Below, in pieces: positions 16,210 to 23,661 of a DNA stretch of 49,036 nt. The stretch spans positions 1 to 49,036 of the forward strand of contig CALRDW010000007.1 in assembly GCA_943355025.1 (NCBI GenBank), given 5' to 3'. Origin of the DNA: Candidatus Magasanikiibacteriota bacterium. Lineage in GTDB: Bacteria; Patescibacteriota; Patescibacteriia; Magasanikbacterales; 2-02-FULL-50-9b. The stretch's first letter is position 1. The number at the start of each line of letters is the position of its first letter. The notes beneath the pieces were generated by a model, which was not told the origin of the DNA, made no database searches, and saw nothing but the letters and a program-made list of their open reading frames with translations. Position numbers and translations under genes: made by a program.

Positions 16210-16600
16210 CGATTACAACGATAGGAATGTGCTGGTTTTTTATTTGTTTCGGAAATGTCAAAGTCAACATTCCATTTTTGAACGTTGCCTTACCCTCTTC
16301 TGTTCGAACGTCAACCGGCAAAATAATGCTGCGAGAAAATTCTCCCCAAAAACATTCTTCGGAAAAAAAATGCTCATCCGTCACTTGAATTTCGCGTTCA
16401 CGTCGACCACGAATCGTTAGAACGTCGCCGCTTACATGTATCGAAAGATGCTCCGGTGGCACTCCTGCTACCGGCGCTGTGATTGTTAGCACATCTGTTG
16501 TCTCTGCAATATCAACTGGAAGCTCCCCCTCACCGGTTGATCGTGCACGTAATTCGTCAATGTGCCGCGTCATTTCGTTGCCCGCGTATGCGTCGTGCAT
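16199..16600 (-). CDS. Small heat-shock protein (Hsp20/alpha-crystallin)
   Basis: 133 aa. The alpha-crystallin domain covers about residues 28-128 and ends with the conserved A-x-x-x-NGMLTLTFPK strand. It is an ATP-independent holdase that keeps unfolding proteins soluble. The promoter places its -10 seven nt before the ATG, so the transcript should be leaderless. It is followed, with overlap, by the VanW gene. Confidence 0.93.
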   Translation of the reverse strand: MHDAYAGNEMTRHIDELRARSTGEGELPVDIAETTDVLTITAPVAGVPPEHLSIHVSGDVLTIRGRREREIQVTDEHFFSEECFWGEFSRSIILPVDVRTEEGKATFKNGMLTLTFPKQIKNQHIPIVVIDEE

Positions 16601-16607
16601 ACACCGA

Positions 16608-16636
16608 AGTATAGTGTATTAATTTGAGTTTGGCAA
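16608..16636 (-). promoter_or_regulatory. Leaderless promoter of hsp20
   Basis: On the minus strand: TTGCCA (16631-16636), 17-bp spacer, TATACT (16608-16613), 7 nt to the ATG. It lies over the 3' end of the upstream metal-binding gene. Confidence 0.6.
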
Positions 16637-17551
16637 TGCTCCCTGTGCGCCGCCAAGAGTCTGAAGAAGCTCTGTGAGATTACTGCGCATTGTCCTCACA
16701 TATATGTCGGTGTCCGCCGCGCCAACTTCAAGTGAATTCAATGTGTGCAGCGTTCGACCCGTGTCCTGAGCTATGACAGTAATTATTGCTGCACTTACAT
16801 CTGTTTCACCAAATAACGCAACACGTGGATGCGTGGATAAAATCGAAATAATGTGCGCAACCTGCTGGGGCGTTGGCGTGTCCTCAGGAACTTCTTCGAT
16901 AACTCCCGCGATAGTCAATCCATAATCCCCTGCCATATATGTAAACGCATCGTGTAGCGTTATGATGTCTCGCTGAGGCAATTTTCCCAGTGCTGCATAA
17001 TCCGCGTCGAGAGCTTCGAGTTGTGGGCGAAATGCGGCGGCATGGGCTTCGATCAGTGTGCTTCGCGTAGGGCTAAACGTTGCAAGTGCACCCGCAATCC
17101 CGTTGTACATATGGAGCATACGGCGTGGTGACAACCACACATGTGGATTAGAAAGTTGCTCGCCTGGAAGCGCTGCAAATTGCTCCGCACGAATATGTCG
17201 AACTGCGTCGTTGCCTGCCGCGTGGATGCCTTTATCAACCCATGTATCAAGGCCGAGGCCGAGCGAAACAACCGCTTGAGCGCACGCAAGCGTGTGAATT
17301 TCGCGCGGCGACAGTGTCACTTCATGCGGATCTGCACCCGACGGCAATACAGACTCGACGACAAATGAATCGTCTACCATGGTTTTGACAACGCTCGTCA
17401 GCGGCACAATTGTTGTCGCGATAACTATTTTGCCCCCGTATGATGCGCAATCATCTGGTTTATTCGCTATTTTAATCGCGCCAAAAATAACGGCGCCAAT
17501 TACGGCACACACGCCGACTATTCGAAATAAAGACGCAGTGCCGTTGTTCAT
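16619..17551 (-). CDS. Metal ABC transporter substrate-binding protein (ZnuA/TroA-like)
   Basis: 310 aa with one N-terminal membrane anchor (about residues 9-27). Family metal ligands: His in GADPHEV, His in NPHVWLSP, His in TLHDAFTYMA and an acidic residue in FGETD. It should bind Zn or Mn outside the membrane. No ABC permease or ATPase gene is present in the window. The start is fixed by an ATGA overlap with the VKOR stop codon; a longer frame from 17647 runs inside the VKOR gene and was rejected. The long His-rich loop of ZnuA is missing, which fits the Mn-type branch slightly better. Confidence 0.9.
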   Translation of the reverse strand: MNNGTASLFRIVGVCAVIGAVIFGAIKIANKPDDCASYGGKIVIATTIVPLTSVVKTMVDDSFVVESVLPSGADPHEVTLSPREIHTLACAQAVVSLGLGLDTWVDKGIHAAGNDAVRHIRAEQFAALPGEQLSNPHVWLSPRRMLHMYNGIAGALATFSPTRSTLIEAHAAAFRPQLEALDADYAALGKLPQRDIITLHDAFTYMAGDYGLTIAGVIEEVPEDTPTPQQVAHIISILSTHPRVALFGETDVSAAIITVIAQDTGRTLHTLNSLEVGAADTDIYVRTMRSNLTELLQTLGGAQGALPNSN

Positions 17552-17967
17552 ACAGTAAGAAAAGCAGTGATTGAAAATGCGGTGATGATTATGTAAGAAC
17601 AAATGCATGCTGGGCACCACACACCAATTATAAAATGGCTGACCCACGCGAGATAAAATGTAAAGGAGAGAGCGATCGCTGAGCTGTCAATAATCAAGCG
17701 ACGGACAAGCTGACGCGGCCGTTTAATAAGCTCGAATGAGAGCGTCGCGAGCCACAAATACCCAAGGAACCCTACTACGGCAACAGGTATGCCCTTGATC
17801 TCCGAAAATGCGCTTCGGTTTACACGATCGCAATTAAATTGCGCGTTAAAATTACAGAGCGACGCTCCTGTGCTGTAATGTTCATAGGTTGAATATGCCG
17901 AAATCATCGCACCGAGGAACGCGAGTGCGATGAGTGGTTTGAGCAGATACGGACGTTTGACGAGCAT
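17548..17967 (-). CDS. Vitamin K epoxide reductase (VKOR) family protein
   Basis: 139 aa, four membrane helices. Cys38 and Cys46 form the loop pair, and Cys118-x-x-Cys121 the quinone-proximal CxxC, with the conserved Ser/Tyr region before it. Bacterial VKOR reoxidises disulfide-forming thioredoxin-like proteins using quinone, so it supports disulfide formation outside the membrane. A need for disulfides fits the very Cys-rich exported proteins in this window. No DsbA-like partner is fused. First gene of a translationally coupled pair. Confidence 0.92.
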   Translation of the reverse strand: MLVKRPYLLKPLIALAFLGAMISAYSTYEHYSTGASLCNFNAQFNCDRVNRSAFSEIKGIPVAVVGFLGYLWLATLSFELIKRPRQLVRRLIIDSSAIALSFTFYLAWVSHFIIGVWCPACICSYIIITAFSITAFLTV

Positions 17968-18056
17968 AGAGATTTATGTTATTCTACACCCACGAATTTT
18001 TTGCGGCAACTGACAGAATCATTAAGCCTCATCTATTTTTTGTTTTTTTCTCACTT

Positions 18057-18131
18057 GGTCTCATCGTCTAATGGTTAGGACACCACGCTTTCAATGTGGT
18101 AATACGGGTTCGATTCCCGTTGGGACTACCA
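18057..18131 (+). tRNA. tRNA-Glu (UUC)
   Basis: 75 nt with encoded CCA. Acceptor GGTCTCA / TGGGACT with wobble ends, anticodon loop CTTTCAA (anticodon TTC), T-stem ACGGG/CCCGT around TTCGATT. The 3' half lies antisense to the end of the recombinase ORF. Confidence 0.97.
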
Positions 18132-19650
18132 AAGAATCTCCTGCATCAGCAGGTGATTTTTTGTTTGCATGATTGAGCGAAGTTTTTTCAGCGAGCTCAA
18201 ATACTTTGCTCAGTTGAGCGGTTCCAAATCGCTCTCCATCGAATTCTATAACACTTTTAAGAATTCGTCTCTGAAGCTGTGCTTTTAGTGAATACCCAGC
18301 TGTTTTCCATGTAGTTCCAACATTTCGGACAAAACTGAAGCAATAATCCAACGCATGCTCCATATCAAGCTCCTCATCCCACTTTTCATTTAACAGTGTA
18401 CGCTTTTGCTCTATGCGTTCATTGACAAAACGTTTTTGTTCCGAGAATTCATCATCTGTATATTTCTGTGCACGATGAAAATCAAATACGCGTTGGCGCT
18501 CCAATTCAAGCGCCCCAATTTCTTTTCGAATACGCGCATTCTCTTCATCGAGAACCCTGTAATTTGTTTTCCAAATATCAATGACAATGTCCTTAAAAAG
18601 CTGTTCAAATTCTCCGTTTGGCGTAATTTGTTCAAGATACTCAAAAAACGATTGCTCAAATGCTTCTTTAGGAACAAAACTCGCCTTTATGCATCCCTGT
18701 CTCTGATGATGATAATGGGGGTATTTACCGCCATGACGACCTGTTGCACGACTAGCAGTGAGTGGTTTTTTACAATCAGAGCACACAACAAGCCGTCGCA
18801 ATGGAAACAGTTCATTATTCTTGGATCGCTTGGCTTTATGTGCAGACCCGTCTTTGTAGCCTGCCTGACAACGTGCAAAAAGATCTTGTGAAATAATAGC
18901 ATCAAATGATCCTTGTAATCGTTCACCCCACACATCAATAATCCCACAGTAAATCGGGTTACGAAGCATCTTCTCAATAAACTGCGCATAAGGCCTTCGG
19001 CCACTTGTTAATCTCATGCCCCGATCAGTCAAAAAGTCTGCAAGTGTTTGATATGTGTAGATACCTTTTGACCACTCCTCAAAACCAAGTTTTATATAAG
19101 GTGCTGTTACTGGATTGGGAGAGATGTTTTTTGCTTGTGGCAAACGATGATAGCCATGAGGTGCACCCCAACACCAGATTCCATGCCGTACGCGTTCTTG
19201 CATGCCCCCTCTAACGCGCTCCATACGAACATTATTATCAAACTCAGCAAAGACAGAGAGCATGCCTTCAAGCACTTTACCTACGGGTGATTCGCTGATC
19301 GGCTCTGTTACAGAACGCAACTCCGTGCCTGAACGATGAAGAATTGCCCGCACAGTAGTGTGGTCGTCCTGATTACGTGCAAAACGATCTATTTTATACA
19401 CGATAAAAAAATCAACATGATTTTTCTTTGAAGAGCAGAACGTGATGGCTTTATTAAATTCAGTTCGATTAGCTGTTTTTGCAGATTCTCCTTTTTCAAT
19501 ATAAGGCTCACCTAAAACTTTAATCCCATTTCGTGCTGCATACTCATGACATAGCCGCTCCTGTGACTCAAGACTAGTTCCTTCAACCTGCTCATGTGAG
19601 CTTACACGACAGTAAATGATGCCTGTTTTTTCTAAAGAAACATTTTCCAT
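18091..19650 (-). CDS. Large serine recombinase
   Basis: 519 aa. Resolvase domain at the N-terminus with IYCRVSS (catalytic Ser17) and the KIDRFARN arginine motif. A recombinase domain follows. A zinc ribbon (C-SDCKKPL ... H-HQRQGC, about residues 285-330) and a coiled-coil region (about 375-435) come next. It catalyses site-specific integration and excision of the element. The last roughly 25 codons run through the tRNA-Glu terminator and antisense to the tRNA, giving the artefact-like tail VVPTGIEPVLPH. So the present stop codon is host DNA, and the protein made from the excised form would end differently (inference). Confidence 0.92.
   Translation of the reverse strand: MENVSLEKTGIIYCRVSSHEQVEGTSLESQERLCHEYAARNGIKVLGEPYIEKGESAKTANRTEFNKAITFCSSKKNHVDFFIVYKIDRFARNQDDHTTVRAILHRSGTELRSVTEPISESPVGKVLEGMLSVFAEFDNNVRMERVRGGMQERVRHGIWCWGAPHGYHRLPQAKNISPNPVTAPYIKLGFEEWSKGIYTYQTLADFLTDRGMRLTSGRRPYAQFIEKMLRNPIYCGIIDVWGERLQGSFDAIISQDLFARCQAGYKDGSAHKAKRSKNNELFPLRRLVVCSDCKKPLTASRATGRHGGKYPHYHHQRQGCIKASFVPKEAFEQSFFEYLEQITPNGEFEQLFKDIVIDIWKTNYRVLDEENARIRKEIGALELERQRVFDFHRAQKYTDDEFSEQKRFVNERIEQKRTLLNEKWDEELDMEHALDYCFSFVRNVGTTWKTAGYSLKAQLQRRILKSVIEFDGERFGTAQLSKVFELAEKTSLNHANKKSPADAGDSLVVPTGIEPVLPH
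18135..18162 (+). terminator. Terminator of tRNA-Glu
   Basis: Stem ATCTCCTGC / GCAGGTGAT with a 4-nt loop and one mismatch, followed by TTTTTT. It lies within the recombinase reading frame on the other strand. Confidence 0.7.
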
Positions 19651-19677
19651 ATTGTTTGATAAGTTAATGATACCTAA

Positions 19678-19860
19678 TTATAAAGTTTCGTCTACTACCT
19701 GAACCCCAACGGGATTTTTGGAACCCCTCCTATTTTTGATGAATGATTCGAGTGCAAGTGTTATTAAAGCATAGTGATCTTCAAGAATTCCAATGGACTC
19801 CTCATCGCTGAGGCCCTCAAACACTGGATATGTTTTACGGGAATGTTCCAAGGAAATCAT
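19678..19860 (-). CDS. Small hypothetical protein, 60 aa
   Basis: Acidic N-terminal half with SDEESIGILEDHYALITLALESF, ending in a basic RRGSKNP stretch. No family recognised. It sits between the recombinase and the ATPase gene in the same orientation with short gaps, so it probably belongs to the element's operon. Confidence 0.5.
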   Translation of the reverse strand: MISLEHSRKTYPVFEGLSDEESIGILEDHYALITLALESFIKNRRGSKNPVGVQVVDETL

Positions 19861-19894
19861 ATAATTAAATCGACTTTTATTCTGATTACTCCAG

Positions 19895-20971
19895 CTAGTC
19901 AGGATTTTTATCCCCTATAGGAGAAGAATTCTGGTTAGATGTTATTTGAGCCATCTGATCATCCGTAATCTGAGTAATCCAATAGTATGTTGCACCTCGC
20001 TTGCCTTTTCTCTCATAAAGAAATCCTCCATTAACTAAGTACTCCAAAGCAGATTTGAGAGTATTGAATGCACATCCAGCGCCAGATTCTTTCAACAACG
20101 ATTCAATCTCTTTTTTGTTTAATGGCAAAATTGCACTGGCAATGATTTCAATAATTTGAGCGCGTAAACGCTTACTCTTTGTTGGTGCTTCGAGAAATTC
20201 GCCCTCATTTACGAAACTTAATCCATCACCATCTTTTACAGCTCGTAACCTGAATGGTTTTAACTCGCACGCTGTACGCAACTTTGTTTGTGCGACTATA
20301 ATTGTGTCATCGTCACGATTCCGTGTTACGGCAATATGACAATCAACCGCAGCTAAAATATCTGAGGATCCCCGCATCTCTTGTGCAAGGTTTATCTGAT
20401 CCTTTCCTTGTTTACGATTGTGGTGTGTCAAAACTACCGCAACGCCCATCTTTGTAATTGCTCTTAATAATTCAAAAACTGACGCTATGGCGGTCGCATC
20501 ATTTTCATCTTTAGAATGAATGCGCACCAGAGAATCTATAATTATCAACCCGATATGATGCTCTTTTACCACATCAATCAATCTTGCAATTGCTGGCGCA
20601 GAAACCTTAAAACCTATGAGATCTGTAAAGCGAACATCAGCATGAGTATCATCATGTAATAATTTGACACGCGCCTGAAGTAATTGAAGACCGTTTTCCT
20701 CATCTATGAACAAAACAGGAGACTGTTTTACTGAAAATCGTCCAAACAGTTGCTTACCAGTTGCGACACAAAGTGCTAAATCCAGAATCAACCATGTTTT
20801 ATAACTCGCTGGCGAACCGGATATAATTGTCAGAGCTGAATCTGGGATTAGGCCATCAGCTATCCATGTGACTGGCCCATAATTATGATCAAGTAATTCT
20901 TTCAAAGAAACCGATGTGATTGGTGGCGGAATTTTGTTTTGTTCATCCTGCTTATATTTTTTCATATTCAT
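19895..20971 (-). CDS. RepA-like hexameric ATPase/helicase (AAA_25 type)
   Basis: 358 aa. RecA fold: Walker A GSPASYKTW (about residues 51-59), Walker B-type strand VLFIDEE, then LIIIDSLVRIH and VVLTHHNRK with a conserved His. The C-terminal 90 residues look like a winged helix. Related proteins are plasmid and phage replicative helicases or the ATPase half of primase-helicases. This suggests the element can replicate when excised. The gene starts with the duplicated ATG pattern (MNMKK) shared by the next two genes upstream. Confidence 0.82.
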   Translation of the reverse strand: MNMKKYKQDEQNKIPPPITSVSLKELLDHNYGPVTWIADGLIPDSALTIISGSPASYKTWLILDLALCVATGKQLFGRFSVKQSPVLFIDEENGLQLLQARVKLLHDDTHADVRFTDLIGFKVSAPAIARLIDVVKEHHIGLIIIDSLVRIHSKDENDATAIASVFELLRAITKMGVAVVLTHHNRKQGKDQINLAQEMRGSSDILAAVDCHIAVTRNRDDDTIIVAQTKLRTACELKPFRLRAVKDGDGLSFVNEGEFLEAPTKSKRLRAQIIEIIASAILPLNKKEIESLLKESGAGCAFNTLKSALEYLVNGGFLYERKGKRGATYYWITQITDDQMAQITSNQNSSPIGDKNPD

Positions 20972-20989
20972 TTTTATATTTGATTTTAA

Positions 20990-21253
20990 TTATTGGTAAA
21001 GTCGTGCTTTAATCACTCGAAGAGCATTGAAGTAGGTTTTTGGCTCAACCAACAAATCTCCATGCCAATAACCCTCAATTAGACGATCGAGCTCCGCAGA
21101 ATACTTAAAAACAAACTGCGCTTTAGGCCCACCATGAAAGACGACTCCCTCTAGTGGAAGGTATATTGAAATCAACGCCGCCATGGGCAAATCCGGCGTT
21201 TCGTAATTTTGACTCTTATTTACTTGACCAAATGCCTTTTGATTCATATTCAT
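20990..21253 (-). CDS. Small protein resembling DUF5659, 87 aa
   Basis: The pattern DLPMAALISIYLPL then a short hydrophobic strand, then E-LDRLIEGYWHGDLLVEPKTYF and a terminal K-ARLY resembles a small domain I recall from CPR mobile elements (DUF5659-like; from memory, not checked). Function unknown; DNA binding is possible. The start at 21253 (MNMNQK) was chosen because it repeats the ATGAATATGAA start pattern of its neighbours; a longer frame to 21310 overlaps the next gene's end region without support. Confidence 0.65.
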   Translation of the reverse strand: MNMNQKAFGQVNKSQNYETPDLPMAALISIYLPLEGVVFHGGPKAQFVFKYSAELDRLIEGYWHGDLLVEPKTYFNALRVIKARLYQ

Positions 21254-21321
21254 AATTAAAATTAAATCTACCCTCAGTATGAATGAGGGTAGATTCCTTG
21301 TATGGGACAAAAGTTCGTGTA

Positions 21322-22128
21322 TTATGCGTCCCTTCGAAGTTTACGTTTTAATTCTTTTGCTCTACTTAAATCCTTCTTAAATTTCTCAAATCCTCCACCA
21401 TCTTTTCTAGGATAAAAAGCATCGTGGAGCTGTTTTACAGTTCTACGCCCTTTTTCGAGAATCTCTTTTTCCGATGCAAGCAGTATTCGCTGATATAGAT
21501 CAAAATTTCTATATTTAGCGTTCATCTTCTCAATTCCAAATGCTTCCTGAAAATCCACAACCTCTTTTTGAAGTAACTTCCAGTCAGCCTCATTTAATGG
21601 TGAAAAAAAATCAATGCGTACAATCTTTTTTTTGCGTACAAATGACAGGCCATAAGGCTTTGTTTGCGGAACAGTTATGTGCGGACAACCCCAAGCCATC
21701 AACAATGGCAAACCATCGCACAAAACCAGCTCTTCGATATGACACACAAGTTCAGGCTTTGGCCGTGCCATTGCAATAAGATCATCAATTAGAGTGCCCC
21801 AACGCCATGCAGGGTGTTTGAGGGTGTATTCATGCCACAATTCCTCAGATTCTTTTTGAGTTTTTTTATTTTCTGAAAGTTTCCCGATGTTTAAAAATTC
21901 TTGATCCCCTACTAAATGCTCATTAAAATAACCGATGGTAAACTGTTTACGTAAATCTGAAATTTCAAACCCCAAAGTAAGCCCTCGTTCTGGAATATTA
22001 AATTCTTTTCGAATTGCTTTTATTTTTTCAACACAGGCGATAGAAGAATATAGCAAAAATCTTGTTTGCTCGTGACGCAATTGGTCAGCACACCAAATTT
22101 TTTGAGGCTCTTCTTTTTTCATACTCAT
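21322..22128 (-). CDS. Hypothetical mobile-element protein, 268 aa
   Basis: No family recognised. Lys/Glu-rich, soluble, with a basic C-terminus (KELKRKLRRDA) suggesting nucleic-acid binding. Its place next to the replication ATPase makes a replication-initiator role conceivable, but no motif shows it. Start at the double ATG (MSMKK), as in the two downstream genes. Confidence 0.65.
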   Translation of the reverse strand: MSMKKEEPQKIWCADQLRHEQTRFLLYSSIACVEKIKAIRKEFNIPERGLTLGFEISDLRKQFTIGYFNEHLVGDQEFLNIGKLSENKKTQKESEELWHEYTLKHPAWRWGTLIDDLIAMARPKPELVCHIEELVLCDGLPLLMAWGCPHITVPQTKPYGLSFVRKKKIVRIDFFSPLNEADWKLLQKEVVDFQEAFGIEKMNAKYRNFDLYQRILLASEKEILEKGRRTVKQLHDAFYPRKDGGGFEKFKKDLSRAKELKRKLRRDA

Positions 22129-22149
22129 TTTTACGACCAAATGTTGAAA

Positions 22150-22527
22150 CTACAACTTTTCCAAGGAACGAAGTACCTCCTTAACCGCCTCTTCTGTCAT
22201 CAACGCCGCACCACCGTTATCCGTGTACTCATGCCGTATTGAAAACTCGCCCTTCTTTTTACGCTCCATGAACATAAGAGCGAGGCGTGGATCCTTCTCT
22301 AAACCCTTCAGAATGGTCTTACGTGCGATTAAAAAAGGGTTTTGCTTAAGTAGCTCTTTCCGCTGCAAAAAGTCTTCATTTAGATGCTGATGGTTGTAGA
22401 GTGTTCGTACTGAAATACCTGCATGTAAACAGGCTTCTTCGTCTGTGCAGCCCAACAAAAAAGCTTCCTCTAGTTTTTGCAGAGCTTCGGGGGTCATAAC
22501 GGTTGGTCGGCCATTGGTTTGATCCAT
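22150..22527 (-). CDS. HTH protein resembling a terminase small subunit or regulator, 125 aa
   Basis: Residues about 15-50 read LEEAFLLGCTDEEACLHAGISVRTLYNH, a homeodomain-like helix-turn-helix as in phage terminase small subunits and element regulators. The rest includes a charged helix with MERKKKGEF. No large terminase is present, so a regulatory or accessory role is as likely. First gene of the minus-strand operon, divergent from the cargo genes. Start at ATG 22527 (MDQTNGRP); the extension to 22608 is Cys-rich and unlike the rest. Confidence 0.7.
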   Translation of the reverse strand: MDQTNGRPTVMTPEALQKLEEAFLLGCTDEEACLHAGISVRTLYNHQHLNEDFLQRKELLKQNPFLIARKTILKGLEKDPRLALMFMERKKKGEFSIRHEYTDNGGAALMTEEAVKEVLRSLEKL

Positions 22528-22686
22528 GTCTTTATTCTGCCACAAAAACCCCAAAACGTCATATTTACAGCCGAGGAACAATGCCTGTATACTGCATGAC
22601 ATATCCAATTACCTTATGTAATTCTCTAGTCCACTGTTTCCGACAATACCTAACCCCTGCGGTCACGCACGGTATGGTACATAAAG

Positions 22687-22793
22687 CCTCGACGAATAGA
22701 GATGGTCTTCTGACTAGCAACTCTTCGTCGAGGTGCACACCTGAAAGGGTGTGCGACGGTACCGAAAGGTTTCCGTAGCTAGTTCGGGAGACC
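22687..22793 (+). ncRNA. Pseudoknotted RNA-like locus (ncRNA or cis-regulator)
   Basis: Helix X: CCTCGACGAA (22687-22696) with TTCGTCGAGG (22724-22733), extended by GAG/CTC. Inside its loop, a 15-nt stretch (22704-22718) can pair with 22778-22793: GGTCT:AGACC and CTAGC:GCTAG are perfect, the middle partly wobble. Between lie two hairpins with GAAA tetraloops: GCACACCT/GGGTGTGC (8 bp, 22735-22754) and ACGG-ACC/GGT-CCGT (22756-22776). Two GNRA loops point to an RNA. The TTCGTCGAGG arm could instead pair with 22825-22834 inside the next gene's first codons. I see no clear promoter and know no matching family. Confidence 0.5.
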
Positions 22794-22817
22794 TTTTGTG
22801 TTATAAACAATTCAATT

Positions 22818-23345
22818 ATGAAAACCTCGACGAAGGCCAAGCAAAAAATAACTACCGAGCAATTTTTTGACTGCTTACAATACCTTGTAAGAAAGCTTTC
22901 ATTTGAATATGTACCGCATGCAATGCACCAGCCGGCATCCCCTTTTAAGGATGCGGATGAGACTATTTTTATTCACGAAAGAATCATAATTATCTTCTGG
23001 ATCATTGATAGGTTTTTTCCTAACAAAAACATAGATATTGTTTCAGGTCTTCTAAAGAGATGTCTTGTTGATCTTAAAATAATTACTTCAAAAGAAACGC
23101 AGGAAGAGGAAATAAGGAATGAAATTGTTTTTATTACCAAGCGATATTCTGAATACAACGAAGCCTACACGCTAGAAGCGGATGAGCAACAGTTTGTACT
23201 TGGTAGTGTAATTGGAAAAAATATTCTCAGCTTAGACAAACCCGCACTTAACACAAATACTATATTTTGGGTAATCTCAGATTTTTTTAATTTGATTAAA
23301 TTATTAAAAGGCTTTTTTGATCAGTATCAGATTACTAATGCCTAA
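22818..23345 (+). CDS. Hypothetical protein, 175 aa
   Basis: No family recognised. Predicted mostly helical and soluble, with a hydrophobic helix (IIIIFWIIDRFF) and a C-terminal helical segment (FFNLIKLLKGFFDQY). Its codons 3-6 repeat the CCTCGACGAA arm of the upstream RNA-like locus, so translation could depend on that structure (inference). First gene of the plus-strand cargo operon. Confidence 0.7.
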   Translation: MKTSTKAKQKITTEQFFDCLQYLVRKLSFEYVPHAMHQPASPFKDADETIFIHERIIIIFWIIDRFFPNKNIDIVSGLLKRCLVDLKIITSKETQEEEIRNEIVFITKRYSEYNEAYTLEADEQQFVLGSVIGKNILSLDKPALNTNTIFWVISDFFNLIKLLKGFFDQYQITNA

Positions 23346-23370
23346 CTAAATATTAAAAGAAAATAAAGAT

Positions 23371-23658
23371 ATGACGAACAAAATAGAAATAAAATTTCCC
23401 GTAACAATTGTGATTATAGACATGTTCGATGCCTACCACTATGCAGATGCATTTGATCCTGAAAGATACGCAATAATAGGAAGTAACTATGAAAATCTTG
23501 AAATGGCGATTGCTCTGGCAGACCGTCTCTTTTCAGCACTCAACTATGGCGATAAAACGCAGGCTGACTGGATAAAATGGCAGGCCGGACATGATGTGAG
23601 AATATTCGACGCCGAAGGCGCTTGTGTTTATAAAGCACATGAAAAATTACCAAAATAA
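23371..23658 (+). CDS. Hypothetical protein, 95 aa
   Basis: No family recognised. Small acidic protein with DRLFSALNYGDKTQADWIKWQAG; no signal peptide. It lies 3 bp before the secreted protease gene and 25 bp after the previous gene, so all three are probably one operon. Confidence 0.65.
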   Translation: MTNKIEIKFPVTIVIIDMFDAYHYADAFDPERYAIIGSNYENLEMAIALADRLFSALNYGDKTQADWIKWQAGHDVRIFDAEGACVYKAHEKLPK

Positions 23659-23661
23659 ACT

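Noticed and set aside
22687-22793. HDV-like ribozyme
   Set aside because: The order of helices is similar, but helix lengths do not fit, there is no P3 hairpin, and no catalytic C before the last strand.
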